Positions 52,132-62,876 are shown, numbered from the stretch's first letter. The stretch is 64,000 nucleotides of DNA from Pelagibacteraceae bacterium AG-365-D07 (GCA_003280005.1 QCGH01000003.1:20249-84248), one strand, 5' to 3'. Made by a program: numbers and translations. The notes: generated by a model not told the origin, from the sequence alone.

Positions 52132-52980
52132 TTATTTTGTTTGAGATCTTTTAAAACAATCAATTGTATTTTTTAATAAACAGGCAATTGTCATTGGTCC
52201 AACGCCACCAGGAACAGGTGTTAAAGCTTTAGCTACTTTTGAAACTTCATCAAAAGCAACATCTCCGACAATTCCTTTTTCCGTTTTATTAATCCCTACA
52301 TCAATAACAATTGCATCTTTTTTAACCCAATCCCCTTTTACAAGTTCAGGAATACCAACTGCTGCAACTATTATATCTCCTTTTAAACACTCGCCTTTTA
52401 AATTATCAGTTTTAGAGTGAGTTATAGTTACGGTACAATTTTCTTTGAGCAAAAGTTGTGTCATTGGTTTGCCATTTAAATTTGATCTACCAACCACTAC
52501 AGCTTTTTTTCCACTTAAATTTGGTTCAATTTTTTTAATTAATAAATAGCATCCAAGAGGTGTACATGGAACTGAGCTCTCGTATCCAGATGAAAGATTT
52601 CCTACATTCATTGGATGAAAACCATCTACATCTTTGCCTGGAGAAATGGCTTCAATTACTTTTTGTTTATCAATATGTTTTGGAAGAGGTAATTGAACAA
52701 GTATACCTGAAACAGTATCATCATTGTTTAGCTCATCAATTTTTTCTAAAACAGTTTTTTCTTCAATTGTTTCGGGATAACGAATGACCTCTGACTTTAG
52801 GCCAACTTCCATAGCAGACTTTTCTTTATTTTTTACATAAATTTTACTTGGGGCAAGCTCACCAATTAAAATAACTGTTAAACCTGGAACTTTATTATGT
52901 TTATTTTTTAATTCAGCAACTTCTTTTTTTAGTTCTTCTCTTAGTTCTGCTGCTGCTTTCTTTCCATCAATCAAAATCAT
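52132..52980 (-). CDS. folD: Methylenetetrahydrofolate dehydrogenase/cyclohydrolase
   Basis: ORF 282 aa; GILVQLPLPKHID, GKDVDGFHPMNVG, VVVGRSNLNGKPM, PVPGGVGPMTIACLLKNT. Confidence 0.97.
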   Translation of the reverse strand: MILIDGKKAAAELREELKKEVAELKNKHNKVPGLTVILIGELAPSKIYVKNKEKSAMEVGLKSEVIRYPETIEEKTVLEKIDELNNDDTVSGILVQLPLPKHIDKQKVIEAISPGKDVDGFHPMNVGNLSSGYESSVPCTPLGCYLLIKKIEPNLSGKKAVVVGRSNLNGKPMTQLLLKENCTVTITHSKTDNLKGECLKGDIIVAAVGIPELVKGDWVKKDAIVIDVGINKTEKGIVGDVAFDEVSKVAKALTPVPGGVGPMTIACLLKNTIDCFKRSQTK

Positions 52981-52983
52981 AAA

Positions 52984-53274
52984 TTAGAATATTATTGGTG
53001 CGATGTAGAGCTTCATACACATTTCGATAAACCAAATCAACAAAAGAAGTATAATTGGAGATATATCAAAGGCTCCCAAATTTGGTAAAAACTGCCTAAT
53101 CTTTCTCAAAAAAGGTTCTGTAAGACGGTATGTAAAATCAAGCACCATATAAACAAATCGATTTGAAGTATTGATAATATTAAAAGCAACCAACCAACTA
53201 ATAACAACGTTGGCGATTACGACATAAGAATAAAGTTTTAAAATTTGTAACGCTAAATAAAATATTGCAATCAT
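52984..53274 (-). CDS. YggT family membrane protein
   Basis: ORF 96 aa; TYRLTEPFLRKIRQFLPNLGAFDISPIILLLLI. Confidence 0.9.
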   Translation of the reverse strand: MIAIFYLALQILKLYSYVVIANVVISWLVAFNIINTSNRFVYMVLDFTYRLTEPFLRKIRQFLPNLGAFDISPIILLLLIWFIEMCMKLYIAPIIF

Positions 53275-54356
53275 TTTTTCTCAACGTAGATTGACTGACT
53301 AGGGAAAGCAAATGAAGCTTTATTATTTTCAACAATCTGTTTAATTTGAATTGCCAATCTTTCTTTTACAGCTAACCATTCATCCCAATCATCTGTTTTG
53401 GTAAAACAACGAACGTACATATCAATAGAGCTTTCAGCAAAACTATCTACTCTTACCGCATAACCAAGTTCTGGTTTAAAATCTTCATTTGTTTTGATGT
53501 AATTTTCAATTTCTTTTCTTACTGTTTTAAGTTGATCAATAGTTGAATCATATTGAAGATTGATTGTCCAACTAATGATCCAATTAGTAGTTTGGCTTAT
53601 ATTAATTACTGCGTTTTCGGCAAATTGAAAATTTGGTATTATTGCAATTGACTTGTCAAATTTTCTTATCACTGTTGATCTGAAACCAATTTTTTCTACT
53701 ATTCCTTCAATTATTCCCTCAACTAAAATCCAATCTCCCATCTTAAATCTTTTTTCCACTAATACTAAAATTCCAGAAATTAAATTCTTGAATAGATCTT
53801 GAGCGCCTAAAGCAACAGCTACACCAAATAATCCCAATCCGGCAATAATCGGTCCTATTTTAATTCCCCAAAGTTCTAAAACAGCCGCGGTACCTAAAAT
53901 AAAAATTAGAATCTTAATTGATTTAACTATCCAGCTTATTAATTCTCTTGTTAGGATTTTGCCAAGGCCAGACAGAACGTATGAAACTGGCTCAATTATT
54001 TGGTGGATTGTCCAAAAAAGCAAAATAGTAATTAATGTCCTATTTATATTATTTACGAATTCACGTGTGTCACTTTCAAATGTCATGTAGTAACTTGCAA
54101 AGAAAAAACCCAGAACAATTGGTAAGAATCTTACAGGGCCAATTAAAGAATGAACAAATGTATCATCTAATTTATTAGTAGTTCTTTTAGAAATAATTTC
54201 TAATTTTTTAATAATAAGTTTGCTTATAAGTCCTCTAAAAATTAAAAATAAAAGAAAAATTCCAATTCCAATAAGTATTTCATAAAAATTAATTCCGAAA
54301 ATACCTTTTTCCCAGACTGATAAAAATAAATCTTTAAAATTTACAAAAACATCCAT
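53271..54356 (-). CDS. MscS-family mechanosensitive ion channel
   Basis: ORF 361 aa; AGLGLFGVAVALGAQDLFKNLISGILVLVEKRFKMGDWI. Confidence 0.93.
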   Translation of the reverse strand: MDVFVNFKDLFLSVWEKGIFGINFYEILIGIGIFLLFLIFRGLISKLIIKKLEIISKRTTNKLDDTFVHSLIGPVRFLPIVLGFFFASYYMTFESDTREFVNNINRTLITILLFWTIHQIIEPVSYVLSGLGKILTRELISWIVKSIKILIFILGTAAVLELWGIKIGPIIAGLGLFGVAVALGAQDLFKNLISGILVLVEKRFKMGDWILVEGIIEGIVEKIGFRSTVIRKFDKSIAIIPNFQFAENAVINISQTTNWIISWTINLQYDSTIDQLKTVRKEIENYIKTNEDFKPELGYAVRVDSFAESSIDMYVRCFTKTDDWDEWLAVKERLAIQIKQIVENNKASFAFPSQSIYVEKK

Positions 54357-54357
54357 A

Positions 54358-55056
54358 TTAAACTTTATATAAAAAAAACTCTTCTTCTCCTGGAGTAAAT
54401 AAAAATATTTTTTTCCACTTTACTTCATTTAAAACAGAAGATGTTTTTTCTCCTATACACATTAAATTGGTATTCATCCAGCTGTCAATCAAATGATATT
54501 TTTTTATTATATTTAAGAAGCTTTTTGAACTATTTTCAGAGTATACATAAACGATATCTGGTATATTTTTTTTAAGCTCTTCAATAAAATCATCTTTAAT
54601 CTCATCATTATGTACAACGGAATAATTTATAATTCGGGTTATTTCATATCCTTCGTTGCTAAGATCTTTATGTAAATTAAAAGAAATGATTTCACCACTT
54701 AAATATAAAATCTTTCCGTCTTTTTTATCATGATTTTGTAATATTAATTCTTTGAGCGCTCTTACGTTACCATGAGCTGCAATTACATTTTGAAAACCTG
54801 AGGCCCTCGCAAATTTTTCTGTATTAGATCCAACACAAAAACATTTAAGTTTCTTATTAATATTATCTAAGTTTAAGTGTTTTATGGAGTTTGAACTTGT
54901 AAAGATAATTGCTGAAAAATCTTTAAAATTTATTTCTTCATATTCCATTTTTTTTATTTTAATTAATGGTAAATGTGAAACGTTATGACCTAATTCTTTT
55001 AACTTAATTATTAAATCTGAACAGTCTTCTAAAGGTCTTGTTAATAAAATATGCAT
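54358..55056 (-). CDS. hemD: Uroporphyrinogen-III synthase
   Basis: ORF 232 aa; LLTRPLEDCSDL, IFTSSNSIKHL; directly downstream of hemC. Confidence 0.88.
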   Translation of the reverse strand: MHILLTRPLEDCSDLIIKLKELGHNVSHLPLIKIKKMEYEEINFKDFSAIIFTSSNSIKHLNLDNINKKLKCFCVGSNTEKFARASGFQNVIAAHGNVRALKELILQNHDKKDGKILYLSGEIISFNLHKDLSNEGYEITRIINYSVVHNDEIKDDFIEELKKNIPDIVYVYSENSSKSFLNIIKKYHLIDSWMNTNLMCIGEKTSSVLNEVKWKKIFLFTPGEEEFFLYKV

Positions 55057-55967
55057 TATTTTTTATAATTATCTTTTGCCTCTGATTTAAGATAATTTCC
55101 TAATTCTGTACTTGCTTTTAAAAAATTTGAAGAAATATCTTTAATTGTTTTAAAATACCTCTTTTTACCATCTATTGAAAAAAGTTCACCAGAGATTTCA
55201 AAATTATCATTATTTACTTTTGAAAAAACACCAACAGCTGTATCACAGTCACCCTCCAAGATTTTTAATACCCTGCGTTCTGATAAAGCAGAAATGCTCG
55301 TTACTTTATCATTAACTTTGCTTAGAAGATTAATGATATCATCATCTTCTTTTCTACATTGTATAGAAACTATTCCCTGACCAGCGCTAGGTATAATTTT
55401 TTCAGTCGAAAATTCTTCTGAAATCAAATGATCTAATTTTAAGGATTTTATTCCGGCCTTAGAAAGTATAACGCTATCATAATCATTGTTATTCAACTTT
55501 GATATTCTTGTATCCACATTTCCTCTTATTGTTTTGTAATTTAAATCATTTCTTATTCTTCTTAATTGAAACTCTCTTCTAAATGAAGAAGTACCAATAA
55601 TAGAATCTGCATTTAATTCCATAAATTTTTTATTATCTTTTGTTATTAGTATTTCCTCTGGAGAATTTCTTTTCAAAAAACAATTTGTTATTAGACCTGC
55701 TGTTTCTTCCGAAGGCATATCTTTTAAGGCATGTACCGCTATATCTATTTTTTTATCTATTAATTCTTCTTCTATTTTTTTTGAAAATAATCCTTTTCCA
55801 CCAATATCTGAAAGTCTATCTTTTTGGTTTTGATCACCTTCAGTAGTAATTTTAGTTAGTTCAATTTCACCTGAAAAAACTTTAGCTATTTCGTCTTTAG
55901 CCCTATTTGCATAAATGAGGGCTAATTTGCTAGCTCTAGTCCCAATTAATATTTTATTTTTTTTCAT
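55056..55967 (-). CDS. hemC: Hydroxymethylbilane synthase
   Basis: ORF 303 aa; IGTRASKLALIYA, DIAVHALKDMPSE, GTSSFRREFQL, EGDCDTAVGV. Confidence 0.96.
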   Translation of the reverse strand: MKKNKILIGTRASKLALIYANRAKDEIAKVFSGEIELTKITTEGDQNQKDRLSDIGGKGLFSKKIEEELIDKKIDIAVHALKDMPSEETAGLITNCFLKRNSPEEILITKDNKKFMELNADSIIGTSSFRREFQLRRIRNDLNYKTIRGNVDTRISKLNNNDYDSVILSKAGIKSLKLDHLISEEFSTEKIIPSAGQGIVSIQCRKEDDDIINLLSKVNDKVTSISALSERRVLKILEGDCDTAVGVFSKVNNDNFEISGELFSIDGKKRYFKTIKDISSNFLKASTELGNYLKSEAKDNYKK

Positions 55968-56018
55968 TAATTGTTTTATATTTAAATCTTATAATCTAAT
56001 TGTACTATCTAAAAAATT

Positions 56019-57089
56019 ATGAATAAAAAAATTACAATTTTAGGCATTGAATCTAGTTGTGATGAAACTGCCGCATCTATCGTCCAAGAGGAAAATGGAC
56101 AAATAAAGATTTTATCAAACATAGTTTCAAGCCAATTCGATATTCATAGAGAGTTTGGGGGCGTTGTTCCTGAATTGGCTGCAAGGGCACATGTGGAAAA
56201 AATTGATTTAATATCTGAAAAAGCAATTAATGAGAGCAAAATTAAGCTTGATGAGATTGATGCAGTTGCGGCTACTGCTGGACCAGGTTTAATAGTTTGT
56301 TTAACTGTTGGACTAAATTTTGGAAAAACAGTTGCAGCATCTTTAAACAAACCTTTCGTTGCTGTTAACCATTTAGAGGGTCATGCATTAAGTCCAAAAT
56401 TAAATTCTGATTTGGAATTTCCTTATCTATTACTTTTAATCTCAGGAGGGCATACGCAATATCTTTATGTTGAAAGTTTAGGAAAATATAAAAGACTTGG
56501 TACAACTATCGATGATGCGTTAGGTGAAGCTTTTGATAAAACTGCAAAAATTATTGGAATAGAATTTCCGGGCGGGCCAAAAATTGAAAAATATGCTGAG
56601 AAAGGAAATAAAAATAGATTTAAATTACCAAAGCCAATACTAAATAGAGGTGGCTGTAATTTATCTTTCGCTGGATTAAAAACTGCAATTTTACGTATTC
56701 AGTCTGAGATAAAGACTGAACAAGATAAATTTGATTTAGCTGCTTCGTTTCAAAAAACAATAGAAGAAATACTTCATGAAAAAACAAAAAGAGCTTTTGA
56801 AATTTATTTAAATGAAAACGCTTCTTTAAAGAAAACGTTTGTTGTTGCTGGTGGTGTTGCTGCAAATCAAGGTATAAAAAATATATTAGAAAATTTATCC
56901 AAAGAAAATAAATTTGAATGTCTATTCCCTGATATAAATTTATGTAGTGACAATGCTGCAATGATTGCATTGGTAGGGTTAGAAAAATTTAAGAAAAAAT
57001 TATTTAATGAGTTAGATTTTAAAGTTAATCCGAGATGGCAACTTGATGAGAAAGCTCAATTCCTAAAAGGAGCTGGTGTAAAAATTTGA
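56019..57089 (+). CDS. tsaD: tRNA N6-threonylcarbamoyladenosine transferase TsaD
   Basis: ORF 356 aa; GIESSCDETAAS, VNHLEGHALSP, LLLISGGHTQ, GEAFDKTAK. Confidence 0.97.
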   Translation: MNKKITILGIESSCDETAASIVQEENGQIKILSNIVSSQFDIHREFGGVVPELAARAHVEKIDLISEKAINESKIKLDEIDAVAATAGPGLIVCLTVGLNFGKTVAASLNKPFVAVNHLEGHALSPKLNSDLEFPYLLLLISGGHTQYLYVESLGKYKRLGTTIDDALGEAFDKTAKIIGIEFPGGPKIEKYAEKGNKNRFKLPKPILNRGGCNLSFAGLKTAILRIQSEIKTEQDKFDLAASFQKTIEEILHEKTKRAFEIYLNENASLKKTFVVAGGVAANQGIKNILENLSKENKFECLFPDINLCSDNAAMIALVGLEKFKKKLFNELDFKVNPRWQLDEKAQFLKGAGVKI

Positions 57090-57511
57090 ATATGAATTAT
57101 TGGTTATTAAAATCAGAACCAGATGTTTGGTCTATTGACCAACAAATTAAATCTGGAGAAAAAGGGTCAATGTGGGATGGTGTTAGAAATTACCAAGCTG
57201 CAAATAATTTAAGAAAAATGAAAAAAGGTGATCTTTGTTTTTTTTATCACTCAAACATAGGTAAAGAAATTGTAGGAATAGTAAAAGTGATAAGAGAGTC
57301 ATATTTAGATCCAACAGATAAATCTAAAAAATTTGTAGCCGTCCAAGTTAGGTTCGAAAAAAAATTAAGCCAACCAGTAACCTTGGAAAACATTAAAAAA
57401 ACTAAAGAATTAAAAGATTTGCCATTAATTAAACAAAGCAGACTATCGGTTATGCCGATAGATACTAAATACTGGAAAATTATTTTGAACATGAGTAAAA
57501 TAGTCAAATAA
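57086..57511 (+). CDS. EVE domain-containing protein
   Basis: ORF 141 aa; NYWLLKSEPDVWSIDQQ, WDGVRNYQAANNLR, GDLCFFYHSN. Confidence 0.93.
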   Translation: MNMNYWLLKSEPDVWSIDQQIKSGEKGSMWDGVRNYQAANNLRKMKKGDLCFFYHSNIGKEIVGIVKVIRESYLDPTDKSKKFVAVQVRFEKKLSQPVTLENIKKTKELKDLPLIKQSRLSVMPIDTKYWKIILNMSKIVK

Positions 57512-57514
57512 AAT

Positions 57515-59599
57515 ATGCCAAAAAAAAAGAAAAAGAGAAAAACTAAAAAAAGAAATAAGAAAAAATCTACAAAAAAAAGGAAAAATAGAAAAACTTTAAA
57601 AAGAAAAGTTAAAAATAAAAAAAAAATAAGTAAACAAAAAGCTAGTAAAAAAACTAAAGAGCCAACAGAAAATATTTATAAAACAAAATCAGAATGGATA
57701 AAAAATGCATTGGTAAATAAATCAATGTATGAAAAAAAATATAAAGAATCCTTAAGAAATAATAATGAGTTTTGGGCAAAAGAGGGAAAAAGAATTACTT
57801 GGATAAAACCATATACAAAAATAAAAGATGTCACTTATAGTAAAACAGACGTAAGCATTAAATGGTATCATGATGGAACTTTAAATGCTTCAGCTAACTG
57901 TATTGATAGACATTTAAAGAAGAATAAAGATAAAACTGCAATAATATGGGTTGGAGACGATCCTAAAGTTCAAAAAAAAATAAGTTACAAACAATTACAT
58001 GATGAAGTTTCTAAAGCTGCAAATGGATTAAGAAAACTTGGCGTACAAAAAGGAGATAGAGTTACAATTTATCTAACAATGGTACCTGAATTGGCTTACA
58101 CAATGCTAGCTTGTGCAAGAATTGGTGCGGTACATTCAATAATTTTTGGTGGATTTTCGCCAGATAGTATTGCTGGAAGAATAAACGACTGTAAGTCCGA
58201 TTATATAGTTACAGCAGATGAAGGTTTAAGAGGTGGAAAAACTATTTCATTAAAATCAATAACTGATGAGGCATTAATTCATTGTCCAAATGTAAAAAAA
58301 TGTATTGTTGTTAAAAGAACTGGAAACAGAATTAACTGGGACGAGAGCAGAGACGTTTGGTATGATGATATGATTAAAGGGGTTCCATCACAATGTGAAC
58401 CTGAAGAAATGGGAGCGGAAGACCCTCTTTTTATTTTATATACATCTGGATCAACTGGAAAACCAAAAGGTGTATTGCATACTACTGGTGGTTATATGGT
58501 ATACGCTTCTATGACTCATCAATATATTTTTAATTATAAACCAAAGGATATTTATTGGTGTACCGCTGATATTGGTTGGATAACAGGTCACAGTTATATA
58601 ATTTATGGACCACTTTCAAATGGCGCAACAACCATAATGTTTGAAGGTATTCCAACTTATCCAGACTCTTCAAGATGGTGGCAAATTGTAGATAAATTTA
58701 AAGTTAATATTTTTTATACTGCTCCAACTGCAATTAGAGCTTTAATGGCACAAGGGGAAGGACCAGTTAAAAAAACATCAAGAAAAACATTAAAATTATT
58801 AGGGACTGTTGGCGAACCTATAAATCCAGAAGCGTGGGAGTGGTATTATAAAACTGTAGGAGAAAGCAAGTGTCCGATTGTAGATACTTGGTGGCAAACT
58901 GAAACAGGTGGAATTTTAATAGCACCTCAAACTGGAGCAATAGATCTTAAGCCAGGCTCAGCTACAAAACCATTTTATGGAATTAAACCTTGTATAGTAG
59001 ATCAAGAAGGAAAAGAAATTAAAGGTGAGGGCCAAGGAAAATTATGTATGTCTCAATCATGGCCTGGACAAATGAGAACTGTTTACGGAGATCATCAAAG
59101 ATTTATAGATACATACTTTTCTCAATTTGATGGAAAATATTTTACAGGTGATGGCTGTAGAAGAGATAAAGATGGTTACTATTGGATCACGGGAAGAGTG
59201 GACGATGTAATTATTGTTTCAGGACACAACCTGGGAACTGCTGAAATTGAAAGTGCGTTCGTAGCTCATCCAAAAGTTGCTGAAGCAGCAGTTGTCGGAT
59301 ATCCACATGAGATTAAAGGTAATGGCTTATACTGTTATGTGACATTAAATGCAGGTGAAGAATCTAATGGCGAGCTTGAAAGAGAATTGAAATTATGGGT
59401 GAGAAAACAAATTGGACCTCTTGCAACTCCAGACCTAATTCAGTTTTCCCCAGGACTTCCAAAAACAAGGTCTGGAAAAATTATGAGAAGAATTTTAAGA
59501 AAAATTGCAGCAAACGAACATGACGAACTTGGTGATACTACTACCTTAGCAGACCCAAGTGTTGTGGATAATTTGGTAAATAATCGAAAAAATACTTAA
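57515..59599 (+). CDS. acs: Acetyl-CoA synthetase with Lys/Arg-rich N-terminal extension
   Basis: ORF 694 aa; [48 protein letters not shown]; first ~50 residues poly-basic. Confidence 0.95.
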   Translation: MPKKKKKRKTKKRNKKKSTKKRKNRKTLKRKVKNKKKISKQKASKKTKEPTENIYKTKSEWIKNALVNKSMYEKKYKESLRNNNEFWAKEGKRITWIKPYTKIKDVTYSKTDVSIKWYHDGTLNASANCIDRHLKKNKDKTAIIWVGDDPKVQKKISYKQLHDEVSKAANGLRKLGVQKGDRVTIYLTMVPELAYTMLACARIGAVHSIIFGGFSPDSIAGRINDCKSDYIVTADEGLRGGKTISLKSITDEALIHCPNVKKCIVVKRTGNRINWDESRDVWYDDMIKGVPSQCEPEEMGAEDPLFILYTSGSTGKPKGVLHTTGGYMVYASMTHQYIFNYKPKDIYWCTADIGWITGHSYIIYGPLSNGATTIMFEGIPTYPDSSRWWQIVDKFKVNIFYTAPTAIRALMAQGEGPVKKTSRKTLKLLGTVGEPINPEAWEWYYKTVGESKCPIVDTWWQTETGGILIAPQTGAIDLKPGSATKPFYGIKPCIVDQEGKEIKGEGQGKLCMSQSWPGQMRTVYGDHQRFIDTYFSQFDGKYFTGDGCRRDKDGYYWITGRVDDVIIVSGHNLGTAEIESAFVAHPKVAEAAVVGYPHEIKGNGLYCYVTLNAGEESNGELERELKLWVRKQIGPLATPDLIQFSPGLPKTRSGKIMRRILRKIAANEHDELGDTTTLADPSVVDNLVNNRKNT

Positions 59600-60222
59600 A
59601 AATTAATTATTTTATAAAATTCTTTCTTAATAATATCCCACTTTAAAATCATTGAATTTAAAACTATTTTTCTATCTAATATTTTTAATTCATCCGCTAT
59701 GGGAGACCATTCATATAATGCTAAAGCACTGTTATTAAAAGGCAAATTTTTATGATGTTTTTCCCAGTCAATTTTGTTAAATCGATCATTAAATTCTTTT
59801 TTGGATTTTTGTATAATTTCGATCGGCATTTGATTTTTTTCCTCTTCAGATAAAATTTCGAAAAAAATTTCTTTTGCCTTATCGGTATCATGTTTTTGTG
59901 AGTAATCTTTTAAGTACGAAATTGCATAGAAACAAAAGTCTTGAAGTGCAACGGCATATATATTCCACTTGGCCTTATTAATTGATCCTAAAAAAATCTC
60001 GTCCTCAAACATCAAAACATATTTTGCTCCCATTCTAGTCTTTAAATACCCGTATAACGTTACTTGGCTAATCCAAGCTGACTTTTTTTGAATAAAATTT
60101 TTAAGTTCAGTGTAATTCTTAATTTTTTGCTTTGGTTTAAAGTAGTTTAGAATTGGTTTAAAGTAGTCGATTAAGTACTCTAATTTTAAATCTTTCAATT
60201 TAAGCTTGTATTTAATCGCCAT
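59596..60222 (-). CDS. Conserved hypothetical protein
   Basis: ORF 208 aa; no family recognised. Confidence 0.7.
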   Translation of the reverse strand: MAIKYKLKLKDLKLEYLIDYFKPILNYFKPKQKIKNYTELKNFIQKKSAWISQVTLYGYLKTRMGAKYVLMFEDEIFLGSINKAKWNIYAVALQDFCFYAISYLKDYSQKHDTDKAKEIFFEILSEEEKNQMPIEIIQKSKKEFNDRFNKIDWEKHHKNLPFNNSALALYEWSPIADELKILDRKIVLNSMILKWDIIKKEFYKIINF

Positions 60223-60329
60223 TTTTTATTTTTCTAAGGTTTTTTGCCATTTTTAAGACCATTTTAGGACTTCCAATCCGTTTTCAAATCAGTATGGTTT
60301 CTTCTTTTAACCTATAGGGAGGATTAAAA

Positions 60330-60590
60330 ATGTCAAACAAAGAAAGACACTGGGAAAAAACCAAGGGGTTAATGATGTTAACTTTATCTATATGGTTTAT
60401 TTTCTCAATCGTCATCTTCATGTTTGGTGAAAGCTTAAACAATGGTAGCTTTTTGGGATACCCACTTGCATATTATATGTGTGCCCAAGGATCTATTGTA
60501 ATTTTCGTTGTCTTAATATTCTGGTTTGCAAACAGACAAGAGAAAATTGACGAAGAGTTTGGCTTCGCCGAAAGAGGGGAGGACGAATAA
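60330..60590 (+). CDS. DUF4212 family protein (symporter small subunit)
   Basis: ORF 86 aa; YPLAYYMCAQGSIVIFVVLIFWFANRQEKIDEEFG; GGGAGGA Shine-Dalgarno at 60317-60323; coupled to SSS gene. Confidence 0.92.
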   Translation: MSNKERHWEKTKGLMMLTLSIWFIFSIVIFMFGESLNNGSFLGYPLAYYMCAQGSIVIFVVLIFWFANRQEKIDEEFGFAERGEDE

Positions 60591-62443
60591 TGGCTGAAAA
60601 GTTTATAAATAAAAAAGACTTCATAAGCAATTTACCTAAAATCTACGGTACTTACACTGGGGGTTTCTTAATATTCATCATTTTGATGGCTATAGCGGAG
60701 CAAGCAGGTATGGACGCTAAGACAATAGGTATAATGTTTGTTGCCTTTACAGTTGCGATCTATGCGTTAATCGGATGGATTTCTAGAACTGTTCAGGTCG
60801 ATGCTTATTATGTAGCTGGAAGACAAGTACCAACAGTATTCAACGGGATGGCCACAGCGGCTGACTGGATGTCAGGTGCATCATTCGTTGCAATGGCTGG
60901 AGGTATTTACTTTGGTGGTTACACTTACATGGCATTCCTAGTCGGATGGACTGGTGGATATGTATTAGTGTCTTCGCTAATGGCTCCATACTTAAGAAAG
61001 TTTGGTTGTTACACAGTGCCTGATTTCATAGGAACAAGATACGGTGGAAACGCTGCGCGTTTTATGGCAGTTATTGTTCTTACGTTGGCATCTTTCACTT
61101 ACGTGACAGCACAAATTAACGCGACAGGAACAATTGCATCAAGAGCACTAGGTATTCCATTTGAATTAGGAGTTTGGGTTGGACTAGTAAGTATTTTACT
61201 ATGTTCAATGTTAGGTGGTATGAGAGCAGTTACTTGGACACAAGTTGCTCAGTATATAGTTTTAATTATCGCCTATCTAATTCCTGTTTTCTGGATCAGT
61301 AACAAAAATGGTTTTGGTTTCTTTCCGCATTTTATGTTGGCGGATGAAGTTGCAAGACTAAATGATTTAGAGGCTACATTTGGATTAGTTAAAAACGCTG
61401 CTGCAGACATAAAAGCAGCTGGGGTTCCAGGAGGATTGAAATCAATTTCAGTTCCTCACTCTGACGTACCAGCTGGTGGAATGGCTGCATGGAAGTTTAT
61501 ATCATTAGCAATCTGTATGATGGTGGGAACGGCTTCTCTACCTCACATTTTAATGAGATACTTCACAACGCCTAGTGTTAAAGCTGCGAGAAAATCAGTG
61601 GCATGGTCACTATTCTTTATTGCATTGCTTTATACTTCAGCGCCTATGTTAGCAACTTTATCTAAAATATCTCTTTTAGATCCTAACCTACCAACAGGTC
61701 TAATAGGGAAACCTATTGCTGAAATAATGCAAATTGAATGGGTTAATGCTTGGGTAAATGTTAAACAAGCCTTTATAGCAGACTTTAACGGGGACGGTAT
61801 TCTTCAGTTAAATGAATGGTTCATGAGAGGTGACGTAGTAGTTCTAGCAACTCCTGAAGTTGCTGGGTTACCATACGTAATTTCCGGACTAGTTGCTGCT
61901 GGAGGTATGGCTGCTGCGATGTCAACTGCAGATGGTCTAATTCTTGCGATCGCGAATGCTTTATCACACGATATTTATTACAAAATCGTTGATCCAAAAG
62001 CAGACGTAAGAAAAAGATTATTAGTTGCTAGAGCACTCCTAATAGTAATCGGTGCTGCCGGAGCTTATATTGCATCAATGAGGATTACATCAATTCTCGG
62101 TGCCGTAGCTTGGGCGTTCGACTTTGCTATGTCTGGATTGTTCTTCCCACTTGTTCTTGGAATATGGTGGAAGCGAGCAACTAGAGCAGGTGCTGTTGCA
62201 GGTATGATAGCGGGTCTTGGATCAGGTACTGCGTACTTGATATATGTTGGTCCAAAATTCATGGCTCAAACGCCATGGTTAGGAATTGACCACCTAAGAT
62301 TTGGTATTATAGGGGCAATAGTATGTCTTGTTGTTATGGTTGTAGTAAGTCTAATGACTGAAGAACCTGATAGCGCAACCCAGAAAATGGTTGACGAAGT
62401 CAGAATACCTAGCGGTAAGACAATTCTAGGAAAAGCACACTAA
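60590..62443 (+). CDS. Sodium:solute symporter, ActP-like / DUF4212-associated subfamily
   Basis: ORF 617 aa; YYVAGRQVPTVFNGMATAADWMSGASFVAMAG, SLPHILMRYFTTPSVKAARKSV, AAAMSTADGLILAIANALSHDIYYK. Confidence 0.93.
   Translation: MAEKFINKKDFISNLPKIYGTYTGGFLIFIILMAIAEQAGMDAKTIGIMFVAFTVAIYALIGWISRTVQVDAYYVAGRQVPTVFNGMATAADWMSGASFVAMAGGIYFGGYTYMAFLVGWTGGYVLVSSLMAPYLRKFGCYTVPDFIGTRYGGNAARFMAVIVLTLASFTYVTAQINATGTIASRALGIPFELGVWVGLVSILLCSMLGGMRAVTWTQVAQYIVLIIAYLIPVFWISNKNGFGFFPHFMLADEVARLNDLEATFGLVKNAAADIKAAGVPGGLKSISVPHSDVPAGGMAAWKFISLAICMMVGTASLPHILMRYFTTPSVKAARKSVAWSLFFIALLYTSAPMLATLSKISLLDPNLPTGLIGKPIAEIMQIEWVNAWVNVKQAFIADFNGDGILQLNEWFMRGDVVVLATPEVAGLPYVISGLVAAGGMAAAMSTADGLILAIANALSHDIYYKIVDPKADVRKRLLVARALLIVIGAAGAYIASMRITSILGAVAWAFDFAMSGLFFPLVLGIWWKRATRAGAVAGMIAGLGSGTAYLIYVGPKFMAQTPWLGIDHLRFGIIGAIVCLVVMVVVSLMTEEPDSATQKMVDEVRIPSGKTILGKAH
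61781..61816 (+). other. EF-hand-like Ca2+-binding loop inside the symporter
   Basis: Encodes D-F-N-G-D-G-I-L-Q-L-N-E, matching DxDxDGxIxxxE spacing. Confidence 0.65.
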
Positions 62444-62459
62444 ATAAACTTTATATTGG

Positions 62460-62477
62460 GGGCGTATTTTTACGCCC
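62460..62477 (+). terminator. Hairpin after symporter (weak terminator or mRNA 3' stabiliser)
   Basis: GGGCGTA-TTTT-TACGCCC, 7-bp perfect stem just after the stop; no strong T-run follows (tcacttctt). Confidence 0.45.
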
Positions 62478-62492
62478 TCACTTCTTAAAGAT

Positions 62493-62831
62493 ATGCCAAT
62501 ATATATTTTAGTTATCGACTATATTTTAGGAATTATCATGTGGACTTTAATTGGTCGTACAGCTATGAACATCTTCCAGCGAGAGGACTCCGAATTCTTC
62601 TTCATGAAAATTTTTGTAAGATTTACAAATCCAATAATCCGATTATTTAAATTTATTACACCAAGTTTTATTGCTCATCCAATAGTTCCATTATATGTGG
62701 CTTGGTTTTTTTACATGATCAGATTTTATTTAATCCCTTATTTGCTAGGATATTCAGTCATGGGTATGTTGTCCTTTCCATTGGAAAGTGAAATTGCAAA
62801 CGAAATTTATAGAATTTTTGGTAAAAATTAA
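62493..62831 (+). CDS. Small membrane protein, YggT-like
   Basis: ORF 112 aa; IIMWTLIGRTAMNIFQREDSEFFFMKIFVRFTNPIIRLFKFITP. Confidence 0.7.
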   Translation: MPIYILVIDYILGIIMWTLIGRTAMNIFQREDSEFFFMKIFVRFTNPIIRLFKFITPSFIAHPIVPLYVAWFFYMIRFYLIPYLLGYSVMGMLSFPLESEIANEIYRIFGKN

Positions 62832-62876
62832 TTCAAATTTTTAAAAAAATTGATATTACTATAAATTGTATCATCT

